From positions 1-10,276 of the forward strand of contig DAIOHK010000060.1 of the NCBI GenBank assembly GCA_036744795.1: a stretch of DNA of 10,276 nucleotides. The letters are read 5' to 3'. The stretch comes from UBA5486 sp036744795. Lineage in GTDB: Bacteria > Bacillota > UBA4882 > UBA10575. The notes under the pieces are model-generated. The model was not told the DNA's origin. It searched no databases and saw only the letters and a list, made by a program, of their open reading frames with translations. The translations under genes were made by a program, and so were the position numbers. Below are positions 1-5,033 of this stretch, piece after piece; position 1 is the stretch's first letter; each line of letters begins with the position of its first letter.

Positions 1-73
1 TGTTAGGCTTGTATTAGGCTATCAATATATTGTGCAGGGACAGAAAAAATCAATGACAACGCAAAAAGCCCAA

Positions 74-103
74 TTGACAAGTACTTCTTATCATCTCTAT
101 AAT
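74..103 (+). promoter_or_regulatory. Sigma-A promoter of the Phd-Uma2 gene
   Basis: A perfect -35 box TTGACA lies at 74-79 and a perfect -10 box TATAAT at 98-103, separated by 18 bases. Transcription would start near position 110, about 40 bases before the chosen start codon. Both hexamers match consensus exactly, so basal expression should be strong unless repressed. Confidence 0.8.
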
Positions 104-106
104 AAT

Positions 107-134
107 ATTAGCTATTAATACCTTATTAGCTAAT
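107..134. promoter_or_regulatory. Possible operator: repeated ATTAGCTA palindrome
   Basis: ATTAGCTA occurs at 107-114 and again at 125-132, exactly 18 bases apart. The second copy extends to the perfect 10-bp palindrome ATTAGCTAAT (125-134). The pair lies between the -10 box and the ribosome binding site of a gene whose product starts with a Phd/YefM-like domain. Proteins of that family are known to autoregulate by binding short palindromes at their own promoters. The operator role is inference. Confidence 0.4.
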
Positions 135-148
135 GAGAGGTGAATGGA

Positions 149-871
149 ATGGAGGTTACATCAACTGAAGTCCAGAACAATTTTGGTGCTTATCTAAAGT
201 TGGCGAAGATCGAAGAGGTTTATATCACCAGGAACGGAAGGCGAATTGCAGTACTTAAGCATTGTGAAGAATCATCTGTCGAATATTCAACGCTTATGGA
301 AAGTAAGGCGGATTATAAAAATGGACCGCTGAAATTGTCAGTGGAGGAATTTCTTAAACTTACTGATGCTAGCGAGAATCGTTATGAACTTATTGATGGT
401 AAGGTTTTTCTATTAGCTTCACCATCTTATGTACATCAACGTATTGTAGGGGAGTTGTTTAGCAGGATTCTTCAATGGTCGCAAGGGAGAAAATGTAAAC
501 CGGTAGCCGCGCCGTTTGATGTGACATTAACAATTGATAATACCAAAAATATAGTCCAACCTGATATCGTTCTGGTGTGCGATCAAGAGAAGATAGATGG
601 CCAGGGGAGGTATGATGGTATCCCTACCTTAGTTATGGAGGTTCTTTCGGAGTCGACCCGGCGTAAAGATCTGGTTATAAAGCTCGATCTTTATATGCGC
701 AGTGGAGTTAAAGAATATTGGATCGCCAATCCTCTAAACCGGGAGATCTATATTTATTCTTTTGCCTCGGGAGAAATCTCTAATTATCGGGTCTACAAAG
801 AGTCTGAAACTGCTGACTCAGAGATTTTAGGGGATTTCAGTATCCGGTTAAAACAAGTATTTGTGGAATAA
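149..871 (+). CDS. Phd/YefM antitoxin-like domain fused to a Uma2 (DUF820) nuclease-like domain
   Basis: The product has 240 residues if it starts at ATG 149. That start has the Shine-Dalgarno-like run GAGAGGTGA (135-143) five bases upstream; a GTG at 140 would lie inside this site, so it is less likely. Residues 1-40 resemble a Phd/YefM antitoxin: a 'VTSTEVQNNFGAYL' helix followed by 'VYITRNGRRIAVL'. Residues about 62-237 are a Uma2/DUF820 domain, a restriction-endonuclease-like fold. It shows 'YELIDG' (Glu80), 'QPDIVLV' (Asp139), 'VMEVLSEST' (Glu164), Lys178 and 'GVKEYWIANP', which fit the PD-(D/E)XK acidic/Lys pattern. The biological role of Uma2 proteins is poorly known. The gene stands alone with its own promoter. 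The N-terminal domain may bind DNA and autoregulate, which is inference. Confidence 0.85.
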   Translation: MEVTSTEVQNNFGAYLKLAKIEEVYITRNGRRIAVLKHCEESSVEYSTLMESKADYKNGPLKLSVEEFLKLTDASENRYELIDGKVFLLASPSYVHQRIVGELFSRILQWSQGRKCKPVAAPFDVTLTIDNTKNIVQPDIVLVCDQEKIDGQGRYDGIPTLVMEVLSESTRRKDLVIKLDLYMRSGVKEYWIANPLNREIYIYSFASGEISNYRVYKESETADSEILGDFSIRLKQVFVE

Positions 872-901
872 CGTTTGGAGAACCTTCACGGCAAATTTTG
901 G

Positions 902-943
902 GAAATAAAAGAACGGATTCATCAGCAAAAGATGAATCCGGTT
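902..943 (-). terminator. Rho-independent terminator of the chemoreceptor gene
   Basis: Arms 914-923 (CGGATTCATC) and 931-940 (GATGAATCCG) pair perfectly over 10 bp around a 7-base loop. Two more A-T pairs (912-913 with 942-943) can form past one bulged base. Read on the minus strand, the hairpin is followed by a T-rich tract (TTCTTTTATTT, 913 down to about 903). It begins about 28 bases beyond the chemoreceptor stop. On the plus strand no T-tract follows, so it is probably not a good terminator for the Phd-Uma2 gene. Confidence 0.8.
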
Positions 944-968
944 CCAAAACAAAAGTAAAAATGAACAA

Positions 969-2471
969 TTAAATTGTAGCTTTGTTTACTAGATTATCAA
1001 GGGCTAAAGCCATCTGTTCCAAAGCTCTACTTTGTTCGGCAATTTTATCCACATTTGCGGTTTGGGTTTGTGTGGTAGCAGAAATCTCTTCAGTACCGGC
1101 CGAAGTTTCTTCAGCAATCCCGGCCAAACTATTAGCCCCATCCATAATGGCATTATTCATTGTTGCGAGGTTTTCCATGGCCTGATAGATCTCTTTAATC
1201 TGTTCCGAGTTTTTGTGGATATTATCCATAATGATCTTTATTTCACTTGAGACGGTACTTGATTCTTCGGAAGTTTTTGCAACTATTGCTAAACTTAATT
1301 CAATTGATTCTAAAACTTTTTCCACATCAAGTAAAGTAGCACCGATAATTTTCTTGATTTCTTCCGTTCCACGGGCCGATTGTTCTGATAATTTACTGAT
1401 TTCCGTAGCTACTACAGCAAAACCACGGCCCGCGCTACCGGCTCGGGCTGCCTCAATATTGGCATTTAAGGAGAGAAGGGTAGTTTTTTCAGCAATCTCA
1501 TTCATAAAGGTAAGTATATCTTCAATCTTTAAAGAGCTATCCTTTAGTCTTTCGGTAGCTTTAGCAACTTCACCAATTTGCGTACTGACATTTTCCATTC
1601 CATCGATAGTAGAATACATTAGCGTAGCACCCCGCTGGGAAAGATGCTCTGTATTACTAAAGTCTGCTGCTAATTCATCGGCCATTTTTTTTATTTTTTC
1701 GGCAATAGTATTAATTTCGACTACGTTATAGGAGACCTTGGTTACTTCGTTGGTTTCCACATCGACCATTCGTGCCATTTCTTCCATTCCGGATGCAGTC
1801 TCTTGAGAGGCTGATAAAAGTTCTCCAGCTTGTTTGGCTAGTGCATTGCTAGTGCTACGGAGCTGAGCAGAGGCTACCGCGATTTGACTTTGGATTTCAT
1901 TTAAATCCTGATTTAGTTGGGCCTGTTCTTCTCCCCTTTGTTTTAGCGTATTCAATAATTGGCTAGCTTTGACTGCAATTGTATAAACAACTAGGGAATA
2001 AAGAAGATAGATAAAACCGGCGAAGATATACATAGCTGGTTCATGCAGGGCAAATATTTGCTCCGGGAAAAACTGCATCATGATTCCATGGCTGGTAATT
2101 GTACCGACTGAAGCCATTACAACTACTTTGGGGTTTAGATATATCAAACTAAAGGCTAGGATAGAAAAGAAATAAAAAGGGACAGAACGGTTTCCTTTCC
2201 CCATTGTAACCGTCATTAGAAAACCAAAGGCATTCATAATAATGGTAATGATATACTTGGTATATTTGCTGGTTTGTTTATTCCTAGAAAAAAACGTTAG
2301 AATACTGACAATCAGTATACTGCCGATCGATAAGAGAATCCGCCATAATAAAGAAACATTTTGTAGGACTAAAAAAACAGGAATGGAACAGAGACCAAAA
2401 ACACCGATTATTTTATTACTGACTCTGTTTGCCCATAGTTCGTGTTCATATAATAAATTGGCAGTTTCCAC
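969..2471 (-). CDS. Methyl-accepting chemotaxis protein with six membrane helices and no extracellular sensor domain
   Basis: A 500-residue chemoreceptor that would signal through CheW/CheA to the flagellar motor. It starts at GTG 2471, preceded by GGAGGGG (2477-2483) with a 5-base spacer. Residues about 20-167 hold roughly six hydrophobic segments (20-37, 42-62, 73-91, 97-112, 115-134, 146-167) joined by short loops, so there is no room for a Cache-type or four-helix sensor domain. No HAMP domain is evident. Residues about 180-500 are the helical signalling hairpin. Its conserved tip is at 325-362 ('EIAEKTTLLSLN', 'IEAARAG', 'GRGFAVVATEISKLSEQS'). A Glu/Gln-Ala-rich stretch near 450-475 ('GIAEETSAGTEEI') is a likely adaptation region. 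There is no C-terminal CheR-docking pentapeptide. The ligand is unknown; sensing may occur in or at the membrane. It is transcribed alone. Confidence 0.93.
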   Translation of the reverse strand: METANLLYEHELWANRVSNKIIGVFGLCSIPVFLVLQNVSLLWRILLSIGSILIVSILTFFSRNKQTSKYTKYIITIIMNAFGFLMTVTMGKGNRSVPFYFFSILAFSLIYLNPKVVVMASVGTITSHGIMMQFFPEQIFALHEPAMYIFAGFIYLLYSLVVYTIAVKASQLLNTLKQRGEEQAQLNQDLNEIQSQIAVASAQLRSTSNALAKQAGELLSASQETASGMEEMARMVDVETNEVTKVSYNVVEINTIAEKIKKMADELAADFSNTEHLSQRGATLMYSTIDGMENVSTQIGEVAKATERLKDSSLKIEDILTFMNEIAEKTTLLSLNANIEAARAGSAGRGFAVVATEISKLSEQSARGTEEIKKIIGATLLDVEKVLESIELSLAIVAKTSEESSTVSSEIKIIMDNIHKNSEQIKEIYQAMENLATMNNAIMDGANSLAGIAEETSAGTEEISATTQTQTANVDKIAEQSRALEQMALALDNLVNKATI

Positions 2472-2504
2472 TAAAACCCCTCCGTCTAATTAATCTTTTA
2501 TATT

Positions 2505-2532
2505 CAATCGACTATAATTTAGATTTACTTTA
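2505..2532 (-). promoter_or_regulatory. Possible sigma-D (sigma-28) promoter of the chemoreceptor gene
   Basis: On the minus strand TAAAGTAA (2532-2525) is followed after 12 bases by GTCGATTG (2512-2505). Known sigma-D promoters read TAAAGTTT, about 11 bases, then GCCGATAA. The match is 6/8 and 5/8, with a spacer one base longer than ideal. The predicted transcript start near 2498 leaves a short leader that still includes the ribosome binding site. A motility-type promoter suits a chemoreceptor, but the match is partial. Confidence 0.4.
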
Positions 2533-2557
2533 TAGAAGATTCCATTAAAGTTTTTGA

Positions 2558-2587
2558 TTTACAAAAACAATTGTAATTAATTATAAT
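2558..2587 (+). promoter_or_regulatory. Sigma-A promoter of the aconitase X / reductase operon
   Basis: TTTACA (2558-2563) and TATAAT (2582-2587) are separated by 18 bases. The start would be near 2594, giving a leader of about 195 bases before the coding region. The leader is AT-rich. I see only a weak hairpin (GAGGT 2659-2663 with ACCTC 2684-2688) followed by TTTATTTATG, which could be an attenuator but is too short to call. Confidence 0.65.
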
Positions 2588-2788
2588 GGGACTTATTTAG
2601 GGAACCTACAGAATTTTGGATATATTCGGCCACAATAAAGTAATTTGATTTTTAATTTGAGGTATTTTCTAATTTCCAAAGACACCTCTTTATTTATGTC
2701 AAGATAAATTTTTTAATTATAAAGGATGTTGCAAAAATTTATAGAATTGAGATTAAGGAAAAACGGTTTTAAAAGGAGTGGTAACAAG

Positions 2789-4069
2789 GTGAATCAGATT
2801 AAGATGGAATTAACTCAAGAGGAAAAAGAGATTTTATCAGGTAAACAGGGAGCGACTTTACAAAAGGTAATGGAGTCAGTCATCCTTTATGGTGAGGTTT
2901 TTGGAGCTAAAAGACTAGTGCCATTGAATGGCCCGGTACATCTGGTGACCTCTTTTGGGATACCGCTTTTAAAGCCAGTCTTTGAAATGATGGATGAACT
3001 GATTGAGAATGGCATTAAAACCAAGGAGAGCTTTACTGTTGATCCCCGGCCCCTTGATTATGATAATGTCAAGTGCAATCTCCTGGAGAAATTAGTCTTT
3101 AAGATTATGTATGGTAAACAAAAAGAATATGAAGAACAATTACAAAAAGTAGGACTTAAAAATGAAAACGCCTTTTCCTGCACTTGTTATCTACCGGAGG
3201 TTGGTAATACTCCGTCTAAGGGAGATATTCTAGCCTGGGCTGAGTCTTCGGCAGTGGTTTATGCTAATTCAGTCTTAGGTGCTAGGAGTAACCGTAACTC
3301 AGGAATCATCGAGCTTTGCTGTGGAATTATTGGTAAAGCACCAGAGTTTGGATTATTAACCGATGAAGGCCGGAAGGCCAAATGGCTAGTGGAAGTAAAA
3401 ACTTCGAAGGTACCAAATGCCCAGGTTTTGGGTAGTGCGATTGGGATGAAGGTGGTAGAAGATGTTCCTTACATAATTGGTTTGGATCATTTCTTAGGTA
3501 AAGGTTTATCTACTGATACGCGTGATTATTTAAAAGATATGGGAGCGGCTAGTGCTTCCAATGGAGCTGTAGGACTTTTTCATGTTGAAAATATTACACC
3601 AGAAGCCGTAGAAAAACAGAGTGGTTTGTTAGTAGATAATTACCAAAGATACATCATTGATGATCAGGAGCTTGAACGAGTTATTAAATCTTACCCCTTA
3701 ATGTGGAAGAAAAAAGAGGCAAGCCCTAAGGTCTGCTTTATTGGTTGCCCACACTTGTCCTTGGAACAGTTAGAGCATTGGTCGGAAAAGATTTCATTAG
3801 TCCTGAAGGAGGCCGGGCGAGAAAAAGTTAGCATTCCGACCCTTTTATGTGCAGCACCGGATGTAGTTAAGGCCTTTCAAAAAGATAAAACAAAATACAA
3901 TCAGTTACTAGAGACCGGAGCCCGGGTTACTTCCATCTGTGCATTAATGTATATGAATAACCCATTATGTGCCAAACAACCGATAATTACAAATTCGAAT
4001 AAGTTACGGACCTATACTACGGCTAAGTTTTTATTAGATGAAGAACTTCTGGAACAGCTTGTGCACTGA
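2789..4069 (+). CDS. Aconitase X catalytic (large) subunit, DUF521
   Basis: The product has 426 residues from GTG 2789, which has AAGGAG (2773-2778) ten bases upstream. An in-frame ATG at 2726 has a purine run touching it and adds 21 residues that look non-family; ATG 2804 is another option. Aconitase X enzymes are iron-dependent hydro-lyases. Characterised members are cis-3-hydroxy-L-proline dehydratase (bacteria) and phosphomevalonate dehydratase (archaea). Family signatures, numbered from GTG: 'LTQEEKEILSGKQG' near 8-21; 'CTCYLPEVGN' (131-140); 'AWAESSAVVYANSVLGAR' (149-166); 'GCPHLS' (319-324); 'TSIC' (381-384); and 'TNSNK' (401-405). Candidate metal-ligand cysteines lie in the 131-133, 320 and 384 motifs. 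The matching swivel subunit follows 150 bases downstream. The family call is firm, but the substrate cannot be read from the sequence. Confidence 0.9.
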   Translation: MNQIKMELTQEEKEILSGKQGATLQKVMESVILYGEVFGAKRLVPLNGPVHLVTSFGIPLLKPVFEMMDELIENGIKTKESFTVDPRPLDYDNVKCNLLEKLVFKIMYGKQKEYEEQLQKVGLKNENAFSCTCYLPEVGNTPSKGDILAWAESSAVVYANSVLGARSNRNSGIIELCCGIIGKAPEFGLLTDEGRKAKWLVEVKTSKVPNAQVLGSAIGMKVVEDVPYIIGLDHFLGKGLSTDTRDYLKDMGAASASNGAVGLFHVENITPEAVEKQSGLLVDNYQRYIIDDQELERVIKSYPLMWKKKEASPKVCFIGCPHLSLEQLEHWSEKISLVLKEAGREKVSIPTLLCAAPDVVKAFQKDKTKYNQLLETGARVTSICALMYMNNPLCAKQPIITNSNKLRTYTTAKFLLDEELLEQLVH

Positions 4070-4179
4070 AAAAGTTACATAATCACCTTATAACATATTA
4101 AACCACAAAACATAGTACAAATGTATGACTTTTATTGGGCTATTAATATTTTGCAGTTGAATCTAAAGTAGATAAATTA

Positions 4180-4196
4180 TACAGTTTTTAACTGTA
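4180..4196 (+). other. Small hairpin just upstream of the swivel-subunit ribosome binding site
   Basis: TACAGTT (4180-4186) and AACTGTA (4190-4196) form a perfect 7-bp stem with a TTT loop, ending 9 bases before the AAAGGAGG ribosome binding site (4206-4213). It is followed by mixed sequence rather than a T-run, so it is not a convincing terminator. It could tune translation or mRNA stability of the second subunit. Confidence 0.4.
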
Positions 4197-4219
4197 GAAA
4201 ATTTTAAAGGAGGATGAAA

Positions 4220-4666
4220 ATGAAGGAGAAAATTTTTAAAGGGCGGGTTGTTTTGGCTGGGAATACCACTGGCGAAGCAGTTGTTTCTAGACAAGGACTG
4301 AATTTGTTAGCCAGTTATCAAAAGAGCGCTTTAAAAAAGGCTAAACGGGTTATCTGCTCGGACCAGAATAATTCGGACCTCTATAAAAAAGATTTGACGG
4401 ATAAGATTATTTGCCTTCCCCAAACCATTGGTTCAACTACTGGAGGAATGGTTTTAGAGACAGTGGTACAAATGGGGATTGGACCTAAAGCGATGCTCTT
4501 TTCTGAACATATAGATTCTTTGGCGGCAGCCGGTATTATTTTAAGTGATGTCTGGCTCAAAAGCAGAATTATCACCATTGACCAATTAGGAACAGATTTT
4601 CTCGATTGTGTTCAAGATGGTGAAACTGTAGAGATAAGAGAGGATGGAACGATTATTATTAGGTAG
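4220..4666 (+). CDS. Aconitase X swivel (small) subunit, DUF126
   Basis: The product has 148 residues from ATG 4220, six bases after AAAGGAGG (4206-4213). The ATG at 4214 directly abuts the ribosome binding site and is less likely. The chain shows the DUF126 swivel-domain pattern: 'FKGRVVLAGNTTGEAVVSRQG' near residues 6-26, then 'LPQTIGSTTGGMVLE' (66-80), whose Ser72 sits in the loop that carries the catalytic serine in this family, then 'DSLAAAGIILSDVW' (99-112). It should pair with the large subunit to complete the active site. The segment 27-62 ('NLLASYQKSALKKAK...') lacks the GG-D...TG...G pattern of typical DUF126 proteins, which points to a distinct clade. The stop codon TAG (4664-4666) lies inside the first copy of the downstream hairpin repeat. 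Confidence 0.87.
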   Translation: MKEKIFKGRVVLAGNTTGEAVVSRQGLNLLASYQKSALKKAKRVICSDQNNSDLYKKDLTDKIICLPQTIGSTTGGMVLETVVQMGIGPKAMLFSEHIDSLAAAGIILSDVWLKSRIITIDQLGTDFLDCVQDGETVEIREDGTIIIR

Positions 4667-4729
4667 TCGCTCACGCTGGCTACCGCCCGCACACATGAAA
4701 TGATGAAAATATAAGCCAGGTGAGTCGAC
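4663..4729 (+). repeat. Bulged-hairpin repeat, copy 1
   Basis: Arm 4666-4681 (GTCG, CTCAC, unpaired G, CTGGCT) pairs with arm 4714-4729 (AGCCAG, GTGAG, unpaired T, CGAC). This gives 15 bp with one extrahelical base per arm and a 32-base loop. Bases 4663-4703 are identical to 4830-4870 of copy 3. The 41-base identity starts at the last base of the final sense codon of the swivel-subunit gene, so the repeat supplies that gene's stop codon. Confidence 0.75.
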
Positions 4730-4752
4730 AAGCTCCAGAAGTGCTTTAATTG

Positions 4753-4813
4753 GTTGTTCATGCTGGTTTCCAAGTTATCACGAAGTGATCTAATCAAGAC
4801 CAGATGAATCAAC
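4753..4813 (+). repeat. Bulged-hairpin repeat, copy 2 (diverged, compensatory changes)
   Basis: Arm 4753-4767 (GTTG, TTCAT, unpaired G, CTGGT) pairs with arm 4799-4813 (ACCAG, ATGAA, unpaired T, CAAC). The bulges are in the same places as in copies 1 and 3. Relative to copy 1, GTCG/CGAC has become GTTG/CAAC and CTCAC/GTGAG has become TTCAT/ATGAA, so both arms changed together. The apical part differs and holds its own small hairpin (ATCAC 4777-4781 with GTGAT 4785-4789, loop GAA). Confidence 0.7.
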
Positions 4814-4829
4814 TAGGGCTATTTTCTAA

Positions 4830-4887
4830 GTAGTCGCTCACGCTGGCTACCGCCCGCACACATGAAATGAAAACCGGGTGAGTCGAC
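4830..4887 (+). repeat. Bulged-hairpin repeat, copy 3
   Basis: Arm 4833-4846 (GTCG, CTCAC, unpaired G, CTGG) pairs with arm 4874-4887 (CCGG, GTGAG, unpaired T, CGAC), 13 bp including one G-U pair. The loop (4847-4873) shares the ACCGCCCGCACACATGAA segment with copy 1. Arm starts of copies 1, 2 and 3 are 87 and 80 bases apart. Confidence 0.75.
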
Positions 4888-5033
4888 CAGATGTATTTTC
4901 ACCAAGAATGCTATTGAAGAAATCCAATTTCACCCCTGAAACAACATTCTGACCGGGCTGGGTGGAATATCAATACGAGTGACGAAACGTCTAGGTAGTA
5001 ATTTTAAAGTTTTTTAATGAAAGGAGAAATGAG

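Larger units (their letters stand above)
1..139. other. Upstream non-coding stretch
   Basis: No gene is visible here. The first 70 bases are AT-rich and contain only a short direct repeat (TTAGGCT at 3-9 and 14-20). The remainder holds the promoter and possible operator of the downstream Phd-Uma2 gene, listed separately. Confidence 0.5.
4667..5033. other. Structured intercistronic region without a gene
   Basis: These 367 bases between the swivel-subunit gene and the reductase gene have no credible reading frame. Besides the three hairpin repeats, 4897-4967 can fold into a weaker two-part structure: TTTCACC 4897-4903 with GGTGGAA 4961-4967 including one G-U pair, enclosing AGAATG 4905-4910 with CATTCT 4945-4950. 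A 4-bp stem GACG/CGTC (4981-4991) precedes an AT-rich stretch. I see no convincing sigma-A promoter and no convincing terminator, so read-through from the aconitase X genes is assumed. Confidence 0.5.

Noticed and set aside
982..1731. Plus-strand reading frames opposite the chemoreceptor gene (982-1185, 1032-1250, 1213-1731)
   Set aside because: They are antisense shadows of the helical, low-complexity chemoreceptor coding region and resemble no family; no ribosome binding sites stand out.
2726..2788. N-terminal extension of the aconitase X large subunit from ATG 2726
   Set aside because: The purine run abuts the ATG without spacing, and the extra 21 residues do not look like the family. GTG 2789 has a good ribosome binding site and leads directly into the conserved start.
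4381..4812. Minus-strand reading frames at 4381-4578 and 4612-4812
   Set aside because: The first is antisense to the swivel-subunit gene. The second runs across the hairpin repeats and the end of that gene, and its sequence has no recognisable features.
4663..4887. CRISPR array or integron attC sites
   Set aside because: Only two copies share an exact repeat, the spacing is irregular, and no cas genes are present. attC sites need AAC...GTT ends with extrahelical bases on one strand and cassette genes between sites; here the ends are GTCG/CGAC or GTTG/CAAC with one bulge on each arm and no cassettes.
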